Assembly (NCBI GenBank): GCA_022829145.1
Contig: CM040753.1
Span: forward strand, 15,266,884 to 15,330,883
Direction of reading: 5' to 3'
Source of the DNA: Albula goreensis
Taxonomy: Eukaryota > Chordata > Actinopteri > Albuliformes > Albulidae
Length of the DNA stretch: 64,000 bases
A program made the translations under genes and the position numbers. Shown here piece by piece: positions 1-12,234 of the stretch. The notes beneath the pieces were generated by a model. The model saw only the letters and a list, made by a program, of their open reading frames with translations. It was not told where the DNA came from and did no database searches. Position 1 is the stretch's first letter. Every line of letters begins with the position of its first letter.

Positions 1-509
1 CAGTGGTACTGATCAGTCAGTCTCAATCACATGAGACACTTCTAAACAATTAACAGCACAAGATCATGTCATTTTGTATAAAGTATAAATTAGACAATTA
101 TACAGCTTATATATTATGTGTGTAGCTATGGGAAAATGACCACCTTTGAATTAACTGAAAGAATACCCAGAGGTGGTTTTGTGTGATTTGTTGGAACATT
201 TCTAACAGTCATGCTTGCAGATGGGGAAAAATCATTAAAACGCAGAAAATTATGGTAAAACACTAAACAAGAATGAAATTTTCGCAATTACCAAAACAAA
301 AAAATGACAATCAATGTAACCATGACAACTGTGTTGTCTGTAACAAAAACACAGCCACATTAAGGGAATGTCAAATATTTTATACAAACGAAATGCAAAA
401 AAAAAACATTTTAACAAAAAGATGAGCTGCTTCTAAGAAAGTTACTTAATGATGTGTAAAGTTTTCAAGGTAGAAAAATTATTTATTCTATTGTTGTCTT
501 TTTGATAGC
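1..509. other. unannotated AT-rich sequence
   Basis: No coding exon, RNA gene or recognisable mobile element is visible. The sequence is AT-rich with short A-runs, and every reading frame is closed at short intervals. Confidence 0.5.
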
Positions 510-748
510 TCAGCTGGAGCCTTTTATACAACTAAGCTCTTGGGTTTGGCCATGGCTTCTACTAGAAGACAGCAGTGCTTGAGTGAGCTCTCTGTGGGTA
601 GAATGGGATCCGGAGGCCAGTGCTGAGGGGTCCCCACAGGCTGTCACTCCAGCCTGGAGCAGACCACCAAAGCACGTGCGGCAAACAGTGAAGATCATGA
701 TGACAGCAGTGAATGGCTGTGTACCAGCCTCCTTTTCTCTAACCTGTA
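510..748 (-). CDS. possible 3'-terminal coding exon of an unrecognised gene
   Basis: On the minus strand a pyrimidine-containing tract ending in TTTACAG is followed by a frame that stays open for about 78 codons and ends in TGA at 510-512. The stretch is clearly richer in GC than its surroundings. The frame contains a hydrophobic segment (PFTAVIMIFTVCRTCFGGLL) that could be membrane-embedded, followed by a Ser/Thr/His-rich polar tail. This could be the last exon of a membrane protein whose other exons lie upstream on the minus strand, between here and the gypsy remnant or beyond. I do not recognise the family. The opposite strand is also open over the same bases, so it may instead be a conserved non-coding element or chance. 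No function is assigned. Confidence 0.25.
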
Positions 749-831
749 AACAACACTCATTACAACATGAAATACGCATACCCAATGTTCATGAACAACC
801 ATCCCCCACAAACCCAGCAGACAATCATTGA

Positions 832-3800
832 TTTGCTTCAATCAATAAAAAGACGTGGCAGTTTAAACCACAATTATTAAAATAAACCAGTGAATTACTT
901 GTAATATATGATCACCCATTTTGGTTTCAAGATACCTCCCCTTTTCCCATTTCAGATTAACCCGATGGGGCAAAAATCTCTGTGCTTGTCAATTCATGGG
1001 TCTCTTCTCTAATTTCCCCCCATTCCTGTATTATTTTAATTCAGCAGTCTGAAGTTCAACCCACACCACCCCCAGAGCAACCCCCACCCACCCATTTCAG
1101 ATCGCATCATAGACTCACAAGAGCCCATTATTATGGAGTTCAGTTACTGTAATTTAACTGTAATTTAAATAAGTGAATGATTGCATGCGTAGGGTGATCT
1201 GCTATGAAACAAAAGCCATCGCTGTCACCAACCCTCTTCAGTGATGATAATGGCTGTATAACACAGCCACCTACTCTGTTGCGTTTCATTTTTCCTATTG
1301 ATTGTTACTACATTTTAAAATTATACTTTTTCTTCTTTCTGTGCTTTCTGCTGTTTCATCTGCAATTGGTGAATTAGATTAATTTAATTTTTAGTCAAAA
1401 TAAGTATAAATAAGTAAAATTATAAAATGGAATTGCCAAACCATGCTGCATTTTCTTTTGAGAAAACACATTTCAACATGGTGATATTTCCACATAATTG
1501 TGTTATATTTTCTTATTATTTAATTTTTTGTTTATTTATTTACATCTGTAAAGGGTGAACCACTGATTTGTACCACAATGTGGACAATGTTCATATATTT
1601 CTTTGCAATTAGTTGGCAGTATATTTATACAATATTAAATAGTAATACTATTTTGAAGCTAGGATGTAAAATGAATAACATAATATAATACATTATATTA
1701 ATTATTACTGTTTTCATTATTTAAAAGATGTACATACTGTGATGCTACTGACACCCAAGCAGCCAGACCGTTACAATACATACAGTCAGACACAAAGAAA
1801 GATTAACTTGAATCCAAATGCAAATGACTTCTTTAATGATAGGCTTGGTTCCTTATTTTAAAAAATACTGACATACAAATGCATCCACATAAATTTGCAT
1901 ATTAACAGAGGTCCTGATATTTGCACCTTCATTTCACAAATCCTCTTATAAAGAAACAAAAAAACCTTCATATGACATGAATTAAAAAACATGAGGCTCT
2001 ATCTTTCTGCACGTGTGTGTGCGTGTGTATGTGAGGCAGAGAGATGAATGAATGATTGAATTTGTGTGATGCACATGTCAGGAGTGGGGACTGAATGAGC
2101 TGAGCTCTGTGGGTTGTACCAGGAAAGGGAGGGAGGGAGGGAGGGAGAAAGGGATGGAGGGGTGAGCACCATAGCACATACAGAGAAAGACCTTCCTCTC
2201 ACACAGCCTGGAAAATTAAAGCAAGGAAGCAAGCCGAACCTTAATCTGCCTTCTCCAACTACGAAACTCAGTACTCAAACCCCACTGCTTTTCCTTCCAG
2301 CTGACTTCACACATTTTGAAAGTGAGTGATTAAAACAAGAATACAAAGAGAAAAAGCTGGACAGGTAAAAGTCTGGATGAACAGAGGAAGTGAGTGGAAT
2401 TTGCTGATCACAGTTTTGAGATCCTGGTGCACAAAAAAAAACACATTCCCAGAGAGAAGCAATCAAGGGAAACTGAAGGAGGAACTGAATGTGAATCTTG
2501 TTGGGTAAGCTCACCTTCATTTATAAGTAGAACTGTGCAGCTGACACTGCTTGTGTATTCCCTGCTGTCTGAAAGAAAACATGTTGCTGTATGGTATTGA
2601 TTGAAATATAGCAGGTCTGTGGTCTGATGGTTGGTGCCTACACAGGACACAAATACTGAGACACAACTAATGAGTGCAAAATAGGCTCGAGTCTTTTGTT
2701 GAGCAGCTGAAAGCATGGCTTTTACTCAGCCATTCTCAGAATTTCTCACTTTTAACCAAAAGGCACATATGTATTGCCTGTCTTTCTGGGAAGTTCCCTC
2801 TCATTTTTGCAATCAGAACTTTCCTACAGGCTTTTCTGTATTCTGGCTGATGATATTCAAGTAAAAAATATGGCATTCTGCCAAGTCAAGAGTTTTTGTC
2901 TTTTTAATTTACACACTCCTCAGGTGCCTCGTAACGCTCCTGAAAACTATGATTAGTAACAAACCAGCTCTGCAGAAAAAACCTATGAGATATCTGTAAC
3001 AGAGATATCAGGATGCTCTCTGACAGGAAGATATGTACAGATTTGGACAAAAAGTGTATGTTTGAATAAGGAATCAAAACTATAATTTTTATTATAGTCC
3101 CTTAAACTGTCATTCATATTTGTGCTGCATTTGATTGGCCACATTGCTGGGACTTGCCATTGAATCGTAGGCTTAAGGTCTGCAATGTGACTGGCAGCAG
3201 TCACATTATCGCTCCACAGATAATGATTTCAAGAAGTGCCACGGGGTATCAAAGTCTAACCTGTCAAAAAGTACCAGAGTACCACAATGCAATCTATTTG
3301 CCATCTTGAATTATGCCATCACCTCTGAGTAAATCTACAGCATATTAAATATTAAAATGAAGATTAGCTTTTCCCTCTAAGTGATTCAAATCATAGAAGA
3401 CATGATTATATTCAGTCAACATGATGCATAATATATATGTATTATCATTTTTCATTCCATTTTAAATGGTAATCATTTTTCATTCCTTGATATACTGAAT
3501 GAGAAAGCTGTGCTGGTGCATAATGCTGAATTCCAACTGGAAAATTTTGACAGTCTTGAAACGTTGTCAAATTAATGTGGAAAAAGCATAATTACGGGGA
3601 CTGGATGTGTGGAGAGACTCAGATGCACACTGACAGCTGACTCCAGGGATTCCCACAGGGCATGTCGTTTGCCAGTTTGGTTGCCTCTAAGAGTGCACTT
3701 TCACATAAACTCTGCTGTCGAACATCTGACCCCCTCCCCCACCACCTTCAATCACGGGCACTTGAATTCTAGCCCTCCTCTGGAGAGGTGGATTGGCAAA

Positions 3801-5450
3801 CAGTTTTTTTGTCATATTGGTTTAGGAAAGTACGGAAGGCTGTTATGTGGTCTCCACACAGTGGGTGAGGAATAGCGACTAAAATCCTCCAAAAAAACTG
3901 AATCATAGTAAGACTGTGATTGTGCAACACATTTCTTCTGGGGATCTGTTTTAGGATCATGCAAAGCATAAGCAAACGTATCATAGAGCATGAATTGGAA
4001 GAATAGTCTCGCATCTCAGGTCAGCATAGGAAGTGTGCAGTAATATGTATAGCAATATTAAATGTAATTAACAATACAACAGAAAAGAAATGGGTTCCAT
4101 GAGGGTTAAACATAAGGAAATCACCACATTGGTTTGCTGTTTTACACCTATCTCAGATAAGTAATATTAGCTATGTAGATTGCTAGCTAAATTAGCAAGC
4201 TCCAGGGAGGTGAAATCTGATAAACAAACTATTTTTCATTCTTTGAGCTGTGCAATGAATGGCTTGATTTAAAATTTTCGCCCTGAAAATTTAAGCAGCA
4301 AATTTGAGAATATTGTTTACAGCTACAACTCACCATATACAAGCTTAGAATTTTGGTCTTTACATGTATGGGTTCTGAGACTAATATACTTCCAAGATTT
4401 GGAGTCTTCTCTCTGAAATAAATTAATAATAGCTAGCAAGTAGTAGTTATCCCTTTGGAATGGTAAGCACTAATCAGCTTGTCTCAGAAAGATTGTTATA
4501 ATATCAGTGGAGTCTTTACTTAGCAACTATCTTATCCTTGCATTAAATCAATATTGTGTGATGGTGGTGACTAGTTTTGGTGTTTTAAGTTGTTTTGTCC
4601 ATGTCCGTCAGTCCACTGACCTTGTCCCCTTCTTGAAAGGGTTTCTCTCCTCAGAAACTCAACTTTTCTAACATCACTGTTCTATTCTCTAGTGGAATGA
4701 GCCTCCAATAGTCCAAACAGCTGAGTTCCTGCTGATCGTCTACTGTAGACTGAAAACACTAGGAGAAGAATCAGAATCAAATCAGAAGGATCAAATTACA
4801 TCTTTACTCAACTCCTCTGATCTTTAAAAATCTCTTCTGGTTTGACTCTTCCACTTACTTTCATCTACATAACCAATTCCACACAGTCAAAGCAAGTAAA
4901 TGACTTATTAATTACAACTATCAAAATAATTTTAAAGTAAAAATTCAGGGATTTGAGGGGCCTGGGAAAAGAGAGATGTGTGACAGGGGACTGTGGCAGC
5001 AGCTTGTGGGGGCTACCATTGGTGGAGCATTGGCAGTATGGATGGAGCAGGGAGAATTGTTGGACAAAATGGACAATTACTACTGGTTTTGAATTTCTTA
5101 TGCACTCCATTTACAGAAAACAGTAAGAAAGGTGGTTACAAATAACAGTGATCTGAGTCTTTGGATGGTTCATGCATTTTTGTGGTGTTTAGACCATAAC
5201 CAAACCAAACCAGTTCATGTATGCAGACTTCACTCTCAAACTGTGGAAGTCACATAACACAACGTGCTGTAAACCGTACAGCTGGCACGACATACAGTTG
5301 GCCAGTCTTACAGGGGCATTAGTTCATTACACTCAAACACAATTAGACATAACATTTTCTCCCCCCAACCCCCTTAAGAAATGGAAAAACCCTTGCAGCC
5401 AATAAAGCCAAAAGGTGAATTAACTCACCATAACATAGTCCCAAAGTCAA
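832..5450. other. intergenic, no recognised gene
   Basis: This stretch holds a GGGA microsatellite near 2121-2160, short AT-rich repeats such as a duplicated TTTTTCATTCC segment around 3448-3486, and several short open frames on both strands. None of these frames has splice context or family resemblance. No RNA gene is recognised. Confidence 0.5.
2121..2160 (+). repeat. GGGA purine microsatellite
   Basis: An AGGAAA start is followed by about five uninterrupted GGGA units and then by degenerate purine-rich sequence. It produces an artificial Arg/Glu/Gly-rich open frame. Confidence 0.8.
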
Positions 5451-6850
5451 GCAGGTGGAGACCTCACTCATTGTGGCCTGGCGGGCCATGAAGCAGGATC
5501 CAGCGTTGGCAGATGATTATCCCCCATCTGGTTAGCTCCAGATTGGGGCAGCCAGGCTAGCGTGAAGGCTGGAGACTGGGACACTGCACCATGTGCAGGG
5601 GCTCCAACTCTGAGCTGGCAGTTGGCTTGCTAACAGGTCCGTTCGTCCAGTCTGAAAGTTGCCAGTCCAAGCTGCTGGGTCACCTGTAGGGGCTCCTACC
5701 AGTATTACCACAGCTTGTTTTGGTGGTGGGCATGTTTGACCCTAACCCAGTCCACCATTGACAGACAGGGGGGTCTGGACATCAAACCTCCTCTTCATCT
5801 GAGCCTGAGAGCTTCAGACACATGGTCCGGTTTTTTGGAGCTCCATGGTTCTGCATCCTGGGGCCAGCTTGGCACTAAGGCTGTCCAGCGGCAGCTTCAG
5901 ATCCCTCCCAATCATGTGCAGAGCAGGTGACACCCTGGTGGTGGAGTGCTTGGAGGCTCGAATGGTCAGGAAAGCTTGATGCTGAACTGTGCTGAAGGTT
6001 TCCCTTCCTCCAGACAGGGTTGAATTCTTGAGGGTTTTGTTCAGTCTTTCCACTTCCACATTGCTCCCCGGATGGTACACTGCTGTTCTGATGTGTTTGA
6101 TGGACCACTGGGAGAGACACTCTGATAAGTCTGCTGAGATGAATCGGGGTGCACGGAGGGCTTTGAAAGTCTCGTCCATGGTAGAGGCTGCTGCTCTGCC
6201 AGGGTGACCACCACGCTGAGGGGTGCATTGAGCATGTGGACCCAGTCATTGTCACCCTGTTGGTCCAACGGGGTGCCACTTGTCTGTGGCGAGGTAGCCA
6301 CAGAGGCCTGAGCCCTGAGCCACAGGTGTTAAGCAGTGCTGTCAGTGCCTGATGGCCTGTGCAGATGGTAAAGGCTCTGCCGTGCAGATACATTTGCCAA
6401 TGTTTGCAGGTGCACAAGCACACCAGGGCCTCCCTCTCCCTCTCCGAGTACTTCTGTTGGCTGGCGTGAGGGCCCTAGAAGCAAAAGTCACCAGGAACTG
6501 CATGCCCTTGTGAAGCTGGGAGAGTGTCCCCGGTGATGATGGTGAGCGCCATCAGGCTGAAATGTGCCAAAATGGGCAGGGGCGTAAGCTGTTGTTTGAT
6601 GACTTGCACCGCCTCCTTGCAGGCCGGGGTCCAGGCCCATACGGCATCCTTTTACAGCAGCTGGCACAGAGGGGCTGTTGAGTCTGAGTAATGAGGCAGG
6701 AACCTGAGGTAGTAGGTGGCCATCCCCAGGAAGGGACTGGGGGTCTGGGAGGGACAGAATTTTGTTGGTGGGGGACATAATAGGAGTTAAGCCCTCCTTG
6801 GAGCCTGAAACCCAGGAACATGCACTTCTCTGCATTCAGGGTGACATTGT
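5450..6850 (-). mobile_element. decayed Ty3/gypsy-type LTR retrotransposon pol fragment
   Basis: Read on the minus strand, the pieces come in the order expected for gypsy pol. About 6850-6480 encodes the end of reverse transcriptase, including a FLGF-type thumb motif and a following YY..F region. About 6480-6300 encodes RNase H, with the TGHQALTALL segment where intact copies have a Asp-His pair. About 6180-5900 encodes the C-terminal half of the integrase core, with a YHPGSN..VERLNKTL signature. The reading frame breaks several times, at least one stop falls inside RT, and only about 120 bp separates the RNase H motif from the integrase end, where an intact element has several hundred base pairs more. 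No LTRs are visible at either edge. GC is higher than in the flanking DNA, and the borders are estimates from that contrast. It is a dead fossil. Confidence 0.85.
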
Positions 6851-7840
6851 GCTTAGATACTTTAATCTAAAGTGACATTACACCACCAAAAAAAATCAAT
6901 AAATTTCCAACACATAAATTATCAATCAAAAGTTTTTATCGATGGTTAAAGACAGCCAGCATTTATGTGGTCATTGTATTCAGATGAGGTGAGTGTTTGT
7001 AATAACTCTTTGTAATAATGTTTGTAATAAGGAGGCTGTACATTCTTAGTGGTCCTCATATTTACAAATGATCTATCAAAGGACAAAACACATTTACATC
7101 CATTGGATACTCAGAGGACTGATACTAGAGAGGTTGCTTTTGTTTTATTTTCTTGAAAATAGATGTGAGTGCTCTTTTGTTCTTTACACCTGATGAGTAA
7201 ACTGTAAATCTTTTGTTTGTGTCAACTGTAATCCATACTGTCTAGCATTTGATTAAATATTGATGTTTGTTGCAATCTACAGGCTTAATACATCCAAGAC
7301 AAACTTGTGTGTTCACATGCCATATGGCCATACATTTCTCTTTGGCTGTCAAAACTCTTTGCAGAGAATGTTAATGTAGAATATACATTAAAAAAACATG
7401 TCTTTGATGGCATGAAAAGAATTTTGTCTGAAAACCATAGTTTTATGTTGAGGTGCTTCATGGTGCATCAAGGATTTTTATTATTTATTTATTTATTGCC
7501 AGAAACATATTACAATTAAACATACATTACCCTCTAACAGTGCTTTCACACACAAAGCTGTTAGCCAATAGCCACATCACATTTTGTGTGAGTTAGCAAG
7601 CTTACAAATTTTCTGCATTTTGAACTATATGCTGTATATGCCACAGCTATATCATAAACATCAATAAAGAGGTGGGATATGGGTGGAGGGATGTTTTAGC
7701 ATCGTTTCCGTTAACAAGTACTGGACAGTTGACTTCCCATCTCCAAAAATGGCAAAATCCAGTTCTAGTCTTGAAATCAAGTGAGCATACTTGCTACAAA
7801 TTCAGATGGAGCATTTGGTGGATAATATTATCCCCAAATA

Positions 7841-7843
<3 letters not shown>

Positions 7844-7903
<60 letters not shown>

Positions 7904-7932
7904 CGTGCGTGCGTGTGTGTGTGTGCATGTGT
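7844..7932 (+). repeat. GT dinucleotide microsatellite
   Basis: About 27 uninterrupted TG units are followed by GCGT interruptions and a short GT tail. It gives a spurious poly(Val-Cys) open frame. Immediately upstream, at 7820-7833, is a perfect 14-bp palindrome, GGATAATATTATCC. Confidence 0.95.
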
Positions 7933-10900
7933 ATTCGAAACATTATCCTCACTAGTTGTCTGTGAAAATTTTTTTTTCATTTTCTTTCTTCAAATATTTT
8001 CTTCCTCCTGGCAGAAAGGGCAGAAATCGTGTATGTTTCATTGCTGTAACTGGTTGAAGGTTGAACCAACAGCATTTAAAATCTTTGTGGTCTATGCCTA
8101 ATAGAACCCCAGGACCAATTTTGGAAAATACTAGCATTTCCACATTTGTGTTCACATCAAAAGGCATGAGAGGATTTATCACATGCTTGTAGTGAAATTG
8201 TGGGCACACAATGATAAATTAAGTGATACACCTTTTGTTCTGACCAGCACGGTATTCTGAGAACCAAGAATATCATCCCCAGAGAAACTGTGTACAGTAA
8301 CAGGATCATCATCATAAAAAAACAATAGAACGATTAAAAGACAATGTTTTGGTTCACATTAATGAAAAAGGGACATTTGGTTATTTAAATAAATGTGGTA
8401 GAGCAGTAGCCAGTTCACTGTACCTACTTTAAATACAGTACTTTGTGTGCCAATAGCAGCAAAATAAATATGTACAAAGAGGAATGCTACACAAAAGACC
8501 ATACAGATGGTACATTCTGAGAACACTGTTCACTGTTTTTTTATGCAAATTTAAGTTTCTCTATCTGACCTCATCTTAAATGATTCCTAGGTACACCTTT
8601 ATTTTCTGACATTAGAGTTCATGGTAAATTAACTTTAAATAGCACAGAGAACATCTTGACCTTCATATGTTCCTACTTTATAGTTTAAAAGTCCAGGCAT
8701 GACAGACAGGTCATTACAAACAAATACCATGTTACATTAAAAACATCACATTTTGCAGCTTCAGGCAACCGCAGTTCATAAAAATTAAAGTTGAGGATTA
8801 TGTGACATCACAATATGACTGTGAATGACTATGAATTTTAATATGGTTGATTTCCTAACTTAGATAACTGCCATTGTTAAATAGGGTATTGTCAGCTCTG
8901 TAGCAACCAACCATCAAGTCAGCAGTAGTTCTTGTAACCAACGCAGTTACATACCTTAAATAGACATATGATATCTTGATTATTGCACCACTAATTAATT
9001 CGTTTTGACTAAACAATACCACTGACAGTTTCTGAGAAGACGGAACTCAGTTTTTGTAAAGCGAACGCAAAGTAAAAACTTTTTTTGACATTTGCAACTT
9101 TATTAAATGTAACTAGTTTTAAAGTATGATACATAGAAGGCACAGTCACAGTAAAAATAGTTTTCACCACAGTCCACAACAGATAGCATGCAAGGTCCAC
9201 ATACCCTGCACAACTGTGTAGCAAAGCATTCAAATTACAATTAAGACACCCTTTGAGAATGTCTAACTACTGATGAACTATGGCTAAGACTGCAGACAGA
9301 TTGAAAGGAGTGTATCCTGATCTCAAAAGCCACGGAACAATCTAGTAATGGAAAGACAGATTTGTGCTTCTCGATAAAGCCAGAGAATTATTCACAGCAA
9401 GCAAAATGCACAGTAAACAGCATCTGCAGTTTATTTATTTCATAAAGCCACACAAGGGACTATTAGAATGACTGCCTAGTGAAACTGCTGAATTAGATGC
9501 CGCAGGATTGCCTTATCCTTCCCTTACATGAAGACTTGGTAGTGCCAGCTACGTACCCTTCCCTGTCTGTTCCTTCATCGCCATTAATGTCATGGTAAGC
9601 ATTACTTCTGCATGATTTCCAATGGTTATTCCAAAGCAGACCAGTCAACAAACCGTAGGGGATTGTACTCTCCTACATGAATTTACTTTTGAGCAGGTTT
9701 TTTAGGTGAGGTTTAACTCCCTCAAACCGTGAGTGCAGGAAGCACTGGAATCTCAAGTACATTAACATCCAATATCAGTGCAGCTCATGTCACCCTCACT
9801 ATAAAAAGCCATGGTTGTAGCACTCCATTAATTCCCTAACTTGCTTTTTTCACCTACAGTATGACCAAACCAATTCAGTGCTTACAATTAGTAGGCTATA
9901 GGGCCTACTATTTATGTTGCTACTCGTCTGCTTCCTCAACCAAGTAAGCTTTAGGCCCACTATTTACCTTTACAGGGTGAAATGTGACCAGGATCATCTT
10001 TGGTTGAACCGTGACATTCATAGTTCCCATGATCATGACCATTTTACCCTGTTTTACCATTAACAAAGCTGTGGATATCAAGAGACCCTGAGCCACTGTG
10101 GATCCCCAGGTTCCACTAACCCCATCTCTGTTTTCAAACAGAAGTTCTACAGTCTGGTCACAGGATCAAAGTCCAAGCTACCTATAAAAATGTAGTTTTT
10201 GTGTATCGTAGCTGACCCCTAAATGTTGACTGAACTGGCATGCAAATGGTGATGCAGTCAGATCACATATCTGGGTCTGCTCTCTCTGCTGGTTAAGGAT
10301 CTCTGCACTACTACACCCACCATTTGTGAAAGTGTGAGAAATATTTAAAGGGAGAATATCCAAAATCCTTCCCTTATGGTAGAAAGGGAAAGCTCATTAA
10401 GAGATAAAGAGAGAAAAGAGGACACACAAAATACAACATACAAAGGAAAAAAACAGACCTTGTTCGACATATAACTAATTTGTCCCAGCCCCTAACTCAA
10501 AATTGAACTGTGTGAAAGGCCATCTACACATAAAAAAGCTGTACAAAAGTGCTTATTGAAACAAGGCAATTAAACTTTGCAAGCTAATCCCTGCAGAACA
10601 TGGGCTGTAATGTTAATGAGCCATACATGCCATTGAGCATTTAATATGTCAGCTGCTCTTAGTGAATGTATGTGGTGTTAAAGTTTTTCCTTTTTTTCTC
10701 TCTGTAGCCTATTTTCCATGCTATCCCATTGTTCTGCATGCAAAAAGCCCTCACAATGTGTTCCTTTTGTGACAATTTTGGACTTGTCCACAGTCATCTT
10801 ATAGGGGCTGCTTAAATAATACATGAATGTGCTTAACACTTGATTGCTGAATTCTGGCTTGAATTAGCATGAATTGTGTAAGCCCAGATTTCGTGCAATG

Positions 10901-10987
10901 AGTTGAGCCTTGATTGAATGATCAGGATTGGTCAAACTACATTATACATGCACTCAAGACATTAAAATCATACACGCGCATGACGCC

Positions 10988-11017
10988 ACACACACATACA
11001 AACACACACACACACAT
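10988..11017 (+). repeat. short CA microsatellite
   Basis: An interrupted CACACA/ACATACAAACAC run of about 30 bp. Confidence 0.8.
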
Positions 11018-11859
11018 TATTTCTTTGACCTATCACTACTTCTGCTGTGTCCCAGCGCCTGGGAGGACTTCAGGACCATGGACAGCTGTGACCCCACCTA
11101 CAGGCATTCACACATTGACATCTGGGAACAAAAACCCAGGAGCTGATCATTACTAAAGTTAGGTCTGTCTTAAAGGCACTGCAAGCTGGTTTGTTCTTTG
11201 AAAATTTTGTGACTGTTTCTCAGATTCTGTAGGTGTAAAAAGAAGCAGGCTTTAGCCGGTGTCTCTGTATCGCAATTTTGTTCCCTTATCCAGTCACCAT
11301 CTGCCACACCCAGCACTTTTACAGTAAAAAAATTGAAATGTGTAAAAACTATAGCAGGGCTGGAGAACTCTGAGTCTGTCTCAAAGTACTGGCCTGTTGA
11401 TCAGTAGAAACCAAGATATCAAACCCTGTGAGATTGATAGAAAGTGCAAGAGATTATCCACAGAATTAAGGCCCTTGGTAGGACAGCATAGCAGAATTAT
11501 TGACCAATTGAGCTGATGGAGGGATGTCAGAACAGCAACAGATGACCCCCAGCCAATTGTCTGATCATTGTACCTGTGTCTTCATGTTGAGAGCCAGCAG
11601 TATCTGTAGGTTTTAGTGGTTCCTTTCAATCAGTAGCCAGTTTGACTCTCACGAATCCATATCATAAATCAAGTACTGAGGTGCTAAAATGCATAAAAAA
11701 CCAACCCTTGGATGTGGACCCCTGGATGAAAGGCAAATTATCCTCGAGAGCGGAATGTGTTGTCTGCCCTCCAACATCAGATATCATCATTTACTCCTGC
11801 TACTAGTAACAGTACAATTGATACGACTAATAATAATAATTTGATGGATGTATTTGTAA

Positions 11860-11939
11860 TCATTTCCCTCTCTTTCTCTCTGTCTCCCTCCCTATCTCTT
11901 TTTTTCTCTCCTTCTCTCCCATTCTTCTTCATGTTCCAG
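11860..11939 (+). promoter_or_regulatory. polypyrimidine tract and 3' splice acceptor before the nmur1 start codon
   Basis: A CT-rich tract of about 65 bp (TTTCTCTC, CCTCCC and similar) runs directly into TTCATGTTCCAG. Exonic sequence would start at 11940, ten bases before the ATG. This implies a separate, unplaced 5' untranslated exon upstream. The tract also looks like a degenerate CT microsatellite. Confidence 0.6.
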
Positions 11940-11949
11940 TTTCACCACC

Positions 11950-12234
11950 ATGATGGCCAGATATAATTGCTCATCTCCGAACATCTTGTCAACAGTAACA
12001 GACACAACAGGGTGTTACCAGGGGAGTATGTGTAACCACAGCTCTGCATTACCTGCAAATTCCAGCATGGAGTTGTTGGAAGACTTGTGTCTGAGCCAGG
12101 AGGAGTACCTGGAGAAGTACCTGGGCCCTCGCCGCTCCTCTGTATTCCTGCCCGTGTGCATTACCTACCTGGTGATCTTTCTGATGGGGGCAGTGGGCAA
12201 TGTGCTTACTTGCACGGTCATCATCCGCCACAAG
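11950..12234 (+). CDS. nmur1: nmur1 coding exon 1 (N-terminus, TM1)
   Basis: It encodes residues 1-95, ending in IIRHK. The donor is AAG|GTGTGC, phase 0. The frame stays open for 82 more codons into the intron, to 12480, but that part has no family resemblance and is read-through. Confidence 0.93.

Larger units (their letters stand above)
6851..11939. other. intergenic region upstream of nmur1
   Basis: It contains the GT array at 7844-7932 and a short CA array at about 10988-11017. No other recognisable gene or element is seen. The 5' non-coding exon and promoter of nmur1 should lie here, but I cannot place them from sequence alone. Confidence 0.5.
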
